Origin: Plantago ovata
Taxonomy: Eukaryota; Streptophyta; Magnoliopsida; Lamiales; Plantaginaceae
Assembly: GCA_028274465.1 (NCBI GenBank)
Contig: CM051457.1
Coordinates: 68,546,496-68,610,495 of the forward strand
DNA length: 64,000 nucleotides
Direction: 5' to 3'
Under the pieces are notes generated by a model. The model did no database searches. It was not told the DNA's origin and saw only the letters and a program-made list of their open reading frames with translations. Every line of letters begins with the position of its first letter. Position 1 is the stretch's first letter. Positions 12,301 to 22,010 of the stretch are shown here, one piece after another. A program made the position numbers and the translations under genes.

Positions 12301-13937
12301 TTAATAAACGCCAAGTGACTAGATCCAAAGCTACTCAAGGACTTGCTGAAGAAGCAACTGTCGTGGAAGTAGAATCCTTATTCTCTTGCTTTGTTTCAGA
12401 AATTGAACCTAAAACCATAGAAGAAGCTTTGAAGCATTCTGAATGGATAAAGGCAATGCAAGAAGAATTGGATCAATTTGAAAGAAACAAAGTCTGGAAA
12501 CTTGTGTCACTTGCTGAAAATAAGAAAGCTATTGGTACAAAGTGGGTGTTCAGAAACAAGCTGAGCGAGTCTGGTGAAGTAACAAGAAACAAAGCACGCT
12601 TAGTTGCTCAAGGTTACTGTCAGACTGAAGGATTGGACTATGATGAGTCTTACGCTCCAGTTGCAAGATTGGATGCTATTAGGCTTTTCTTGGCCTTTGC
12701 TGCTCACAATGACTTCATTGTTTACCAAATGGATGTTAAGAGTGCATTCTTAAATGGTGAACTTGCTGAAGAAGTCTACCTAGAACAACCTCCCGGCTTT
12801 GAACTTCCCTCAGAAACCAAGATGGTATATAAGCTTCAGAAAGCTGTATATGGTCTAAAGCAAGCACCAAGAGCATGGTATGATACCTTAGCTAAGTTCT
12901 TGCTGGAAAATGGTTTCAAGAAAGGTGAAGTTGACAAAACTCTTTTTACCATGAACCATGATGGTAAATTAATCTTAGTCCAAATTTATGTGGATGACAT
13001 AATTTTTGGATCTAAGGACAAGCAACTTTGTGAGGATTTTGCCAAACTCATGACAAATAAGTTTGAAATAAGTATGATGGGAAAATTGAATTATTTCCTA
13101 GGGTTGCAAGTCAAGCAACTCAAAGATGGAATATTCATAAATCAAGCAAAGTATGCGAAAGAAATGCTCATAAAGTTTAGGATCAAAGAGGATGAAAAAC
13201 CTGAAAAGATCCCTATGAGTGTTGGTACCAAATTGGGCTATACTAAAGAGGACAAAAGTGTTGAAGAACACAAGTATAGGAAGCTCATTGGTTCCTTGTT
13301 GTATTTAACAGCAAGTAGACCTGACATTCAGTATGCTGTTTGTGTGTGTGCGAGATTCCAATCGGATCCAAAAGATTCACACTACAAAAAGGCAATTAAA
13401 ATACTGAAATATGTTAAAGGTACAGTCAATGTTGGATTATGGTATCCAAAAGATTCTGGACTTGAATTGGTTGGCTATTCTGATGCTGATCATGGTGGAT
13501 CAACTCTTGATAGAAAAAGTACCTCTGGAACTTGTCAGTTTTTGGGTACTAGATTAATATCATGGTTCAACAAGAAGCAAACGTGTGTCACCAATTCATC
13601 TACAGAATCTGAATACATTGCAGCTGGTTGCTGCACAGCTCAAATCCTATGGATTCAGCAACAATTAAGAGATTATGGTATTTCTGCAAAGAAAACACCA
13701 ATCTTTTGTGATAATACAAGTGCTATTGCAATTACGCAAAATCCTAAGTTTCACTCTAGGACCAAGCACATTGATATTAGACATCATTTCATGAGAGATC
13801 ATGTGGAAAAAGGTGATATTGAGGTTGTGAAAGTAGGTACTGAAGATCAGCTTGCTGACATCTTTACCAAGCCCCTACCAGATAATAGGTTCGCAATGTT
13901 AAGGTATAACCTTGGATTGATTGAACTACCTCAATAA
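9308..13937 (+). CDS. Copy B gag-pol region (Ty1/copia)
   Basis: Encodes the particle protein and replication enzymes. Landmarks: Gag N-terminus [10 protein letters not shown] at 9308; CCHC knuckle (C-x2-C-x4-H-x4-C) at 10269-10310; acidic patch near 10420-10490; the intronless junction at 10568/10569; protease DSG at 10608-10616; integrase HHCC region about 10995-11120; DDE core from about 11190 with the NGVAE motif near 11480; RT about 12530-13010 with YVDD at 12987-12998; RNase H about 13460-13890 ending with the family-typical DIFTKPLP. Protease, integrase, RT and RNase H lie on one long open frame. The region has about one break, so it is treated as a recent fossil. Product names follow from motif order and family knowledge. 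Confidence 0.93.
10568..10569 (+). other. Intronless gag-protease junction (copy B)
   Basis: GGTCAG|ACTGCAGCC is the exact product expected if the GT-AG block seen in copy A were removed. Copy E has the same junction at 61617/61618. The acidic Gag stretch therefore runs straight into the protease (AGQ-TAATE). Confidence 0.85.
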
Positions 13938-13949
13938 ATAATACACTTG

Positions 13950-14240
13950 GCAGAATGCTGAAACAGGTATTCAGCAAGCCAAAGTATTCTTGTCCAAAAG
14001 ACCAAGTCACTGATTTCTTCTAAGAAATGATAAGTCACAACATGATTGCTGAAACAGGCATTCAACAAGTAATTCCTTCAAAACAGGTATTTGTAAGGAA
14101 ACTTGATCACTTGCTGAGACAGGAACTCAGTAAGTGAAAGAATCTAAGGATTGCTGAGACGGGTACTTAGACAATCAAAAAGATACTGAAACAGGTATTC
14201 AAGTATCAAAGGAATTTTCTGAAACAGGAATTCAGAGAAA
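13950..14240 (+). other. Array of about seven hairpins with shared loop ACAGGTA
   Basis: Between pol and ORF3. Stems flank the loop ACAGG(T/C/A)A at about 13956-13976, 14044-14068, 14070-14098, 14107-14137, 14149-14175, 14182-14207 and 14216-14240. Arms differ but still pair: TGCTGAA with TTCAGCA, TCACTTGCTGAG with CTCAGTAAGTGA (one G-U), GATACTGAA with TTCAAGTATC (one bulge). The same array is kept in copy C (about 50215-50570, reverse strand). Constant loops with covarying stems suggest a selected RNA structure. Role unknown: translation of ORF3, packaging or RNA processing are possible. Confidence 0.75.
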
Positions 14241-14846
14241 GAGCAAAACCTCATCTCTCAGATTTTACCAAAGGATGTCTCAAATTGCAAAAAGAATTTA
14301 CTAATACGGGAAATCAGAAATATCTTTTAAACTTAGAAATTATGAGATATCTAAGTAAGGGGGAACTTTCAGCAAGAAGCTAGATTGTTAATTCAAACTC
14401 GCTGAAAAGATTCTTGTCTATTTCAGCAAGCAATCTATCCCTTATTACTCGGTAAAATCAATTTGTGACGTTAAGCTGGCACAGATAAACTCGCAATAAA
14501 TCATGACATGAAATTCAATCGTGGCCATTGATTAAAAGGAGTTATTAATCTAACGGCTAACAAAACAAAGAGAGAGAGTGCTCTGACGGTTTTAGTTAGT
14601 GGGCCACTACGCATTCAATGCAAAGGCTCCACTATCTCCAGTGTTTCTCTGTTTTACCCTTGCTGAGAACTCAAATCGATTGAGTTTCTCACACACCAGA
14701 GACACTATATAAAGAAGGAGTTAGAGAAATGACAAAATTCTTTAACTCACATTTCCTTTCTCTGCAATTTCTAGCCTGAAACTACTGTACCTCCGATCAA
14801 AAAGCAAACTATCTTTTTCGTACAACTTCTTGCTCTATATAAAGAA
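14241..14846 (+). promoter_or_regulatory. Pol-ORF3 spacer with internal TATA box
   Basis: No coding signal. TATATAAAG at 14706-14714 lies about 140 bp before the ORF3 start and is followed by a pyrimidine-rich leader, as in a plant core promoter. A second TATATAAA at 14834-14841 sits just before the ATG. The first box is identical in copy C (49810-49818, complement). A GA-repeat block near 14570 is also kept. I infer a promoter for a separate ORF3 mRNA. Confidence 0.55.
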
Positions 14847-17800
14847 ATGGCTCCCAAGAGACAGTCATCTAAGTCCTCAAAATCGTCAAAGGTTGACAGT
14901 GCTGAAACAGGCATTGCTCCGGTGACTTCTCTGACCCAAAACACAGCGAAAGTTGTGTTGAAAAACGACCGAATCACTGAAAAACCTATGCCTCCGTCAT
15001 ATCTTGACACTGCAAAGTGTGAGATGTTGATGCAATGGGGAGGATTTGCAAAAGAAAAGTACATTCGGTACTTTTATGAACAAGAACTTGATGACCAAAA
15101 TGAAGAGGCGCTTGAGTTCATCAAGCAGCAAGGCCTCATGAACTTTATCTCTGCTCGCACTAAGCAAGTGAGCATGATTGATACTATGGAGTTCTACAAC
15201 AATGCAGAAATCCAGTCCCTTACAGACAGTAATGGAGTCACTGAAAAAGTGATTCTTACTTATGTTCAGAACACGCAAATCGTCCTGAAATGGACTGATT
15301 TAGCAGAGATCTTTCAGATTCCAATCAATGGAACTGAAGACGACGTCACTGCCACTGACGAAGAAATTGAAGCTTTCTACAGTGACGTCAGAAATGCAAA
15401 AATGAAGAAAGGCAAGATAGCTCCCGTGACTTGGACAAAGCACGTTAAGAGAAAGCATCTCTGTCCTTCACTTGGTCTAGTAGCTCTGCTACTGATTAAA
15501 GTTCTTGACTCCCAAGTCGGAGGAATTGACCAAGTAGGCCTGAGAAGATGGCCATTGCTGATGCATATCCATGATAATAAATCGGAACTTAACTGGGCTA
15601 AGTACATTTTCAACAGACTTGTTGATTGTGTTACTAAGTTTAAGGTAAAGGTAGAAGACAACAAGGTCTCACCTTCCTTTCCAGTTATGTATGGAATCAA
15701 GATATGCTATATCCTTGAACATTTCAGGATTCAGCTAAGAAACCCATTGACAATCAAGAAATCTGTGTGCAATGTGGGAAGGTCCTTCTACAAGCAGAAT
15801 GTACCTAAGATTGCTGGAAAGAAATCCAAGAAGACAACAACTGCAAATGTTGTCAGCACAAGCCAGCAAGAAAGGTCTACAACAGCTGCAGATGTTACCA
15901 CTCAGCAACTTAGAGATGAAACTGTTGTTGGTGGTGGTAACACAAATGAAACTGCTGTAGAAAATCAACAAGGTACGTGTACAAGAGTCGTTGCTGAAAA
16001 TGCAACAATAGATGACTCTGGGAAACCGGAGAAATCTAAAAGAAGAAAGAGGAAAGCTGATGATGACACTCAGACTGCAGCGTCATCAGCAAATCCCGTA
16101 CCTAAGAGGAAACGGACAAGTAACAAAATAAAGAAGACACTGGCTTCTCAGTCAGTCCCCAACGTCCAAGACTCCTCAGTCAATTCCCAGACAAATGCTG
16201 AAACGCATTTGCCAGTAGATGTTGCTGAGTTAATTACTGAAACATACATCAGCAATGTTGAAGTGTTTGCGGAAGCCTTCAACAATCAACTTAACGTTGA
16301 TAACTCTACTGAGAATAGACCACAAGGCAATGGAAATGAATTTCCTGCCCAAGTCCCAGATATCTACTTTGTAGATAATCTAGATGATCAAACCATGGAA
16401 CCAGTAAGCAACATTGCTGCTGAATTGCAAAGAGCGGCACTTGCTGATGCTGCTGAACAGATGGTTGCTGAACAAGCAACTCATCAAGTTGCTGAAGCCC
16501 AGGTTGCTGATGGACCAGTTGCTGAGAAAGCAATGGTACCAGTTCCTGAAGTTGCTGAAACTCAAGAAGCATCATTCAAAGACGCATCTCTTGATGCTGA
16601 GAATGCTGGCCCAAGTTCACCCAAGACTTCAATTGACAAAGTCCAGCTTGTACTGGAAGATTTAAGCAAACAAATGGAGTTGGAGATTGAAGAATCATCC
16701 AACAAGTCAATTGAACTCTTCATGACAAGCAGTGAGCTTAAAGGTCAAGATGCTTCTGCTCAACTTGTCAATTCAGAGACAAGGGAGATTGCTGAAACCG
16801 CACAGCTTTCTCAGTTAGAGCAAACTCAGAAGTCTGCTGAAGAAACAGTCCAAGAAGCTGAAGAAACTGTTAATGCTGAAAGGACTGAGCCACAACCTGT
16901 CCTTCCTCAGCAGGTAGTTAATACAACCATCAGTAAAACTTCAAATTCTGAAACTTATTCTTTTGCTAATATTATACTATCTCTACAGACTTCTCAAGAT
17001 ACAAGTCAGATGGTTGCTGAAGCCTCTGAACCAGAACCAACACTCCCTGCTCAGCAGGTAGTTAATAATTTTGGTATAAAAACTAAGTTTGACAGCTTAG
17101 TACTTGTGTCTAATTTCAATTTATTTCAGGATGAACAAATGGAGGATGCTACCCCAGCTCCTCATGGAATGGAAATTGTACTACATGAGCTTGCTGACTC
17201 TCAGCAGGTAAATCATGTTTCAGATTTAAACTCTAAAACAATTCTCCAAACCAATCCTGATCTAAATAAAATTCTTTTTCAGGCTCAAAAGGAGACCACT
17301 GAAATGGTACTCATCACTGAAGATCAGCAAGTAAGTTCTGAAGAACTTTACTTGAGCTTCAAGAGGACAACTTTGTCTAGAGTTGCTAAGTCCGTCAGCA
17401 ACTGGCAAAGATATAGGAGAATGGACTTCTCAGATCTTCACCTTCACCTCTCAAATGAGAAAAAGAGATCTTCACAGTTGAAGCTCGAAACATTTGTCCA
17501 CTCCATACTTCCTGACGAAATGACATATTCTCAGCAAATGAGTTCAAATCTGATTGCTCAAATCAGAGAGAATATGAAGGCCAAATTTAAGAGTGCCTCT
17601 CCAGCTGAACAAGCTGTGATGCTCAAAGGCTCATTCGTTCCTGTGGTGGCTGATCCCCACAAATTAACTGAGGAAGAGGAAGTGACAAGTGTTGCTTTGT
17701 ACAAGCACGTTGAGCTAGTCATCTTGACTGATGATGAAGAAGAAGAAGAAGATGAGAACATTCCTACTGATCCCAGTGATGATGAAGGGAAAGATTCTAA

Positions 17801-20123
17801 GGACAAAAAGGATGAAGATGATGACAATCAAGGTCCAAGTCCTGGTGCTGGTGGATTAAAGTTGGCAGCTGCTGAAACTAATCCCTCTGACAATCAGCAA
17901 GCTGATCAACAACAACCTCAGCAAGAATCTCAACCCCCTCCTACTGCTGCTGAAAATCAAGCACCTGTACAAGGTGCTGATACTGAAGAAGAATACGCCA
18001 GAAAAAGGGCTGCCTTGAAAAATGGCAAAAGTCCAGTTTCTGATGCCAAGGTTACTGAAGAAAACCTTGAAGATGAGGATGAAGAAGATGAAGATTACCA
18101 ACGCGCTTTACAAAATAGTCTAGTGATCCATGCAAGGCATACGCAGGATCTGGAAATTGGTGAATCTTCAAGACCAAAATCAAAGGAAGTTCCATCCCTT
18201 CCACCTACTACTGGCGCAACTCCAGTTATTGAGTCTCAAACGTTGCCTTCAGCAACTACTCAATTAAAACTAACTACTGGCGAAACTCCAGTAATTGAGC
18301 CCCAACCTCAATTGAAACAACTATCTACTGGTGAAACTCCAGTCGTTGAGTCTGAAGCGTTGCCATCAGCAACCACTCAACAAAAAGGACGTGAAGCTAC
18401 TGACAAAGGCTTAAAAGTCGCTCAACTTGATGAATCTGAGGATGATGAAGACTTGTCGGAAAATGAAGATGAACAATCCAAGCGAGACCCAAAAGTCGCT
18501 CAGATTCCTCCTCCTAATTATCTAAGCTATGAAGGAGATTCATTAAGGGCTGAGTTGCTTTTACAAGATGATCAGTTTGCTACTGAACTTAAGGCTCACT
18601 CCTTGACACCTGATTTAGTGCCGTTCCCAAGAGTTGAGGAGTTTACTCCCAGAATTCTCGCACTAAAGAAAGTCCATGAAGCCTGCAAAGCTGAAGATGA
18701 GGCATTGCTTGCTGAGAGCCCACTTGACATTGGAAAAATATTGGCTACGGTGCTGAGACGCACTACAACTTTAACCATAGCTCAGAAAGACATCAGTCTT
18801 TATCACCAGAGCTATGAAGAAGATGTAAGTCAAGCTCTCTTGCTGGCAAAAAGTGCTCTTGTCAAAGCTCAGACTATTATGGATGACAAGGCCGCAACAG
18901 AGAAAAGACATGAAGAGAACATGATGAATATTCAAAAAGAGTTAGCAACAATGAACTCTGACCAACAAGAAATCATCATGAAATATAACAGTCTCAACAC
19001 TCTTGCTGAAAATTGCAATGAGTTTTATTCTCTGCACATCACTCCGATGTTGCAATCCATGTCTAAGGGGGAAAAGAAGACTAGAAAAAGCAATCAAACC
19101 CCTTCTACTCCTGCTGTGGATGTGCCACTAGAACCTCTTGCTGAAAGAGAGCAAAGTTCTAAAAGACAAGCAGAAACTGAGTTAAATTCAGCAAGTACCA
19201 AAAAGAGAAAAACCGCTGCTGAAACTCAAGATTTCTGTCACATTGAAAGTCATCACAATCTGAATGAAGATGATGAAGAAGATGATGACAATCAAACAAT
19301 AGCTCAAGCCATAAGAGCTAGACCCTTAACAGCAATAACTCCGTCTGGCCACTCAAGGCATTTTTCGTCGGACTCTTCAGCAAGAGATCAAGACAATGCT
19401 AAAACAAGAAGAAGAAGGCAAAGACAGGAAGAGAAAAGGCTGGCCAACATTGCTATTGGCTCCGGCATTGAATATACAAAGACCAGCAATGATGAAACCA
19501 CTCAGAATGTGATCAGAAACATTCATGGTTGCTGGATCCTAAAGCTGGAAGATTTGTTGGTAAATGAGTTCTTTCCTACAGCCTGTTTGAATCAGATGTT
19601 CAAATGGATTGAACTCAAGGTCCAAAAGAAGCAAAGGGAAGAATCCCTCCCAAGAAATATTGCTAGGAAATGGTTGATTCTTGAGGTTTATGTAAGAAGA
19701 GTTGCCATTGGTAAGACATTTAGACAAGAACCAGATATAATCATACCAACTGGCATCGCTTTCTATGCTGACCCGGTAACAAAGAAACCTAAGAAGAAAC
19801 TTGGATTGATTCCTTATGAGTACTTCTATCTGACTGCTCAGGATCAAGAAGATGATCTTCTCTGGTTAAGAAAGATTCATCCGAGAAACATTTCAGATAC
19901 ACAGCTTCTCCATGCCAGCAATTGGGGCATGCATTTGTGGGTTGTTAACTACATGGAAATGAATGCTGAAAAGCATCATCATACTGCCTGCAAAAATGCA
20001 AGAATTCTTCAACTACAAGTCCGTAGGCTACTGGAAAACTACGAGAAGGATTGTGTTGAATTCACTGCTCTTGCTGAGAAGAGTGTAAGAGAGATTCTGA
20101 GAAAATCCTCTGAAAGAGTTTAA
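14847..20123 (+). CDS. SIRE ORF3, 1758-aa 'env-position' protein
   Basis: One uninterrupted frame starting MAPKRQSSKSSK. Residues about 35-310 are a folded-looking conserved region. Nuclear-localisation-like basic clusters lie near 397 (KSKRRKRK), 418 (PKRKRTSNKIKK), 1452 (KKRK) and 1521 (RRRRQRQ). Very acidic runs lie near 960-995 and 1070-1085, a TGETPV(I/V)E repeat near 1120-1175, a probable coiled coil at about 1338-1405, and a conserved tail at about 1555-1758 containing HGCWILKLEDLL. I see no signal peptide or clear membrane span, so 'envelope' is only positional. Three intron-like segments fall at residues 690-714, 738-761 and 788-812. It is far longer than the roughly 650-residue env-like ORFs usual in SIRE. 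The start is supported by the internal TATA box and by the same start in copy C. Function unknown. Confidence 0.9.
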   Translation: MAPKRQSSKSSKSSKVDSAETGIAPVTSLTQNTAKVVLKNDRITEKPMPPSYLDTAKCEMLMQWGGFAKEKYIRYFYEQELDDQNEEALEFIKQQGLMNFISARTKQVSMIDTMEFYNNAEIQSLTDSNGVTEKVILTYVQNTQIVLKWTDLAEIFQIPINGTEDDVTATDEEIEAFYSDVRNAKMKKGKIAPVTWTKHVKRKHLCPSLGLVALLLIKVLDSQVGGIDQVGLRRWPLLMHIHDNKSELNWAKYIFNRLVDCVTKFKVKVEDNKVSPSFPVMYGIKICYILEHFRIQLRNPLTIKKSVCNVGRSFYKQNVPKIAGKKSKKTTTANVVSTSQQERSTTAADVTTQQLRDETVVGGGNTNETAVENQQGTCTRVVAENATIDDSGKPEKSKRRKRKADDDTQTAASSANPVPKRKRTSNKIKKTLASQSVPNVQDSSVNSQTNAETHLPVDVAELITETYISNVEVFAEAFNNQLNVDNSTENRPQGNGNEFPAQVPDIYFVDNLDDQTMEPVSNIAAELQRAALADAAEQMVAEQATHQVAEAQVADGPVAEKAMVPVPEVAETQEASFKDASLDAENAGPSSPKTSIDKVQLVLEDLSKQMELEIEESSNKSIELFMTSSELKGQDASAQLVNSETREIAETAQLSQLEQTQKSAEETVQEAEETVNAERTEPQPVLPQQVVNTTISKTSNSETYSFANIILSLQTSQDTSQMVAEASEPEPTLPAQQVVNNFGIKTKFDSLVLVSNFNLFQDEQMEDATPAPHGMEIVLHELADSQQVNHVSDLNSKTILQTNPDLNKILFQAQKETTEMVLITEDQQVSSEELYLSFKRTTLSRVAKSVSNWQRYRRMDFSDLHLHLSNEKKRSSQLKLETFVHSILPDEMTYSQQMSSNLIAQIRENMKAKFKSASPAEQAVMLKGSFVPVVADPHKLTEEEEVTSVALYKHVELVILTDDEEEEEDENIPTDPSDDEGKDSKDKKDEDDDNQGPSPGAGGLKLAAAETNPSDNQQADQQQPQQESQPPPTAAENQAPVQGADTEEEYARKRAALKNGKSPVSDAKVTEENLEDEDEEDEDYQRALQNSLVIHARHTQDLEIGESSRPKSKEVPSLPPTTGATPVIESQTLPSATTQLKLTTGETPVIEPQPQLKQLSTGETPVVESEALPSATTQQKGREATDKGLKVAQLDESEDDEDLSENEDEQSKRDPKVAQIPPPNYLSYEGDSLRAELLLQDDQFATELKAHSLTPDLVPFPRVEEFTPRILALKKVHEACKAEDEALLAESPLDIGKILATVLRRTTTLTIAQKDISLYHQSYEEDVSQALLLAKSALVKAQTIMDDKAATEKRHEENMMNIQKELATMNSDQQEIIMKYNSLNTLAENCNEFYSLHITPMLQSMSKGEKKTRKSNQTPSTPAVDVPLEPLAEREQSSKRQAETELNSASTKKRKTAAETQDFCHIESHHNLNEDDEEDDDNQTIAQAIRARPLTAITPSGHSRHFSSDSSARDQDNAKTRRRRQRQEEKRLANIAIGSGIEYTKTSNDETTQNVIRNIHGCWILKLEDLLVNEFFPTACLNQMFKWIELKVQKKQREESLPRNIARKWLILEVYVRRVAIGKTFRQEPDIIIPTGIAFYADPVTKKPKKKLGLIPYEYFYLTAQDQEDDLLWLRKIHPRNISDTQLLHASNWGMHLWVVNYMEMNAEKHHHTACKNARILQLQVRRLLENYEKDCVEFTALAEKSVREILRKSSERV
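16914..16988 (+). other. Intron-like segment 1 in ORF3 (75 bp, frame-preserving)
   Basis: CAGCAG|GTAGTTAA ... CTCTACAG|ACTTC. Multiple of three with no stop, so protein results whether or not it is removed. The same boundaries and length occur in copy C at 39240-39314 (complement). Confidence 0.6.
17058..17129 (+). other. Intron-like segment 2 in ORF3 (72 bp, frame-preserving)
   Basis: CAGCAG|GTAGTTAA ... TTTATTTCAG|GATG with a T-rich acceptor. It is separated from segment 1 by 69 bp. Equivalent in copy C at 39098-39170. Confidence 0.6.
17208..17282 (+). other. Intron-like segment 3 in ORF3 (75 bp, frame-preserving)
   Basis: CAGCAG|GTAAATCA ... TTCTTTTTCAG|GCTC, the best acceptor of the three. 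It lies 78 bp after segment 2. Equivalent in copy C at 38945-39019. Confidence 0.6.
18205..18380 (+). repeat. Coding tandem repeat TGETPVIE in ORF3
   Basis: Three units of about 60-75 bp encode (T/S)TG(E/A)TPV(I/V)E followed by an SATTQ-type linker. Copy C (about 37855-38035, complement) has three more regular units, so unit spacing varies between copies. Confidence 0.75.
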
Positions 20124-20371
20124 GTCCCTGCAATAGTTTCTTGTTAAAAGTTTTTGTTTGCTGATTCTCTGTTATCTACGCTTTCTTGTAAACTCTTGAA
20201 TGATAACTTTCAGCAATGAATTCTTTTTGACTCTTATTGGTTTTTGATTATGCAACTTACTTTTGCTTACTGTTTATTAATTCAAGTATGCTTGCATTAA
20301 TCATCTGATTTATTCAACATCAGAAACCTCTAAAAGGGTAACAATTAATTTAGCCATGGATTGCTAACATC

Positions 20372-20386
20372 AAAAAGGGGGAAATT
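20372..20386 (+). other. Polypurine tract, copy B
   Basis: AAAAAGGGGGAAATT immediately before the 3' LTR start; plus-strand DNA primer site. Confidence 0.9.
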
Positions 20387-22010
20387 TGTTAGGAAACTTG
20401 TAATTTTGATGAGCAATTAACCATGCTAAATTAAGAACAGTCCAGTAACTAGTACTCTTAAGGTCCATAAGATTTTAGAATTTTTAAAGGACATTGTAAA
20501 AGAGGAACGTTTGCTGATGACTTAGATAGGTGTTAGATAAGTTTTTATTTTGGTGGATGACGTACCTTAATTTCTGAAAAGAAATTAATCTATTGACACC
20601 TTAGAGAATGATGTATTTTATTTTCTGAAAAGAAAATATCTTATTGATGCTTAGCTTTAATTTTCTGAAAAGAAAATGACCTATTGAAGTATTTGCTGAA
20701 GATGTATTTTGTTTATTACAAACAAATTATTGAAGCAAATAAGAAACCGGTCAGAATCTTGAAGACTTTTGAAGATCTGAAGATCAGAAGACTTGAAGAC
20801 TTGAAGATTGCTGAAGACTGGTAAGGCACGTGTTGCTCAGAAAGTGAAATTTTCAGCAACAGCATTGCATAAGTGAAAATCTGAAAGACAGAGTAGGTTG
20901 TGCTTGCTGAAACTGAGAATAAACACTTGCTGATGAACATATGTGACCTCTTGCTGAATGTACTTGATTCTGCGCTCCAATGTTATTGTTTGAATTCTAT
21001 TCAAAGGTGCATTTAATGCAAAGCTTACACGCAAAGGACATGAAGACTAGAAGACAAACAAAGGTTGCTGCTGAAAGTACAAAAGCAAGATAGTAACATG
21101 TTAAGGAACAAAAGCCTTAGGATTTGAAATTCAAACGGCTCCTTACTTGCACTATAAATAGAGGTCATCCGGCAAAGAGTTGAAGTGTGTCAACAACGTG
21201 ATCAAACTCTCACTTGTGCTTAAAACTCACAAACCTTCAAACTCTCTTACTGCCATTGATCCGTTCCAAGACTTAAAGCTTGAAAAAGCTACTTGTGAAG
21301 AAGTAGAACAAACTCGGCTAAGAAATTAGTTAAGTGTTCTTTCTTTCGAACAAGAACAAGTCTTGACACCAGAAACAATCAAACTTGTTTACTGCAAAGT
21401 ATTCCAAGTTGTGTTTCTTAGATTACTTGTTGTAACTGAATAAGTTATAATTAAGTTATCTCACCCCAAAACTCTCTAACTGAAAATATACCCTTTCAGG
21501 CGTGATATTCAGGGGGAACTTAATCGAGCATAGTTTTGCTGATTAAAAGTACCAAGTTTGGTGGAGAACAAGGTTGAGTTCTCTAGTTTAGGTTTGAAAC
21601 AAAGCAAGTGTGCTTTGGTTTCTGTTGAATCGCTTTAGATAGGAGATTGTAAGTAACCTCAATCATATCTTAGTGGATTCAGTCCTAGAAAGGACAAAGT
21701 GGATTAGTTGGGAGATTACGCCACTCTCAGATACCACTCTAAAAGCGTTTGTGTGATTTACTTACTGCATTTAGCTTTCAGCAAATTATATCTGTTTGTA
21801 CACAGTCACTCACATCACTTGCTGAAACACTTTACTTGCTGAAAAAGCACTTATCGTTTCAAAGACTTCCGCTCTCTGATTTTAAGTATCAGCAACCTCA
21901 TTACTGAAAAGTAATAAGTACTTGCTGAGAAAGTTTTAAACGACAAAAGTTTGAAAAGACTATTCACCCCCCCCCCTCTAGTCTTTTCTTGTTGTTTAAA
22001 GGGACCAACA
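20387..22010 (+). repeat. Copy B 3' LTR
   Basis: 1624 bp, TG...CA, about 1% different from the 5' LTR, with TATA box at 21153-21160. It is followed by the target duplicate GTGTC. Confidence 0.95.

Larger units (their letters stand above)
7568..22010 (+). mobile_element. Copy B: nearly whole SIRE-type Ty1/copia retrotransposon
   Basis: 14.4 kb, flanked by GTGTC at 7563-7567 and 22011-22015. LTRs of 1627 and 1624 bp begin TG and end CA. Internal parts in order: initiator-Met primer site, gag-pol, hairpin array, internal TATA region, 1758-aa ORF3, polypurine tract. The LTRs differ at roughly a dozen sites (under 1%), which at a commonly used plant rate of about 1.3e-8 per site per year suggests a few hundred thousand years. 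Looks nearly whole, with about one break in gag-pol. It lacks the gag-pol intron block found in A, C and G. It lies inside the minus-strand LTR that begins at 6650. Confidence 0.95.
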
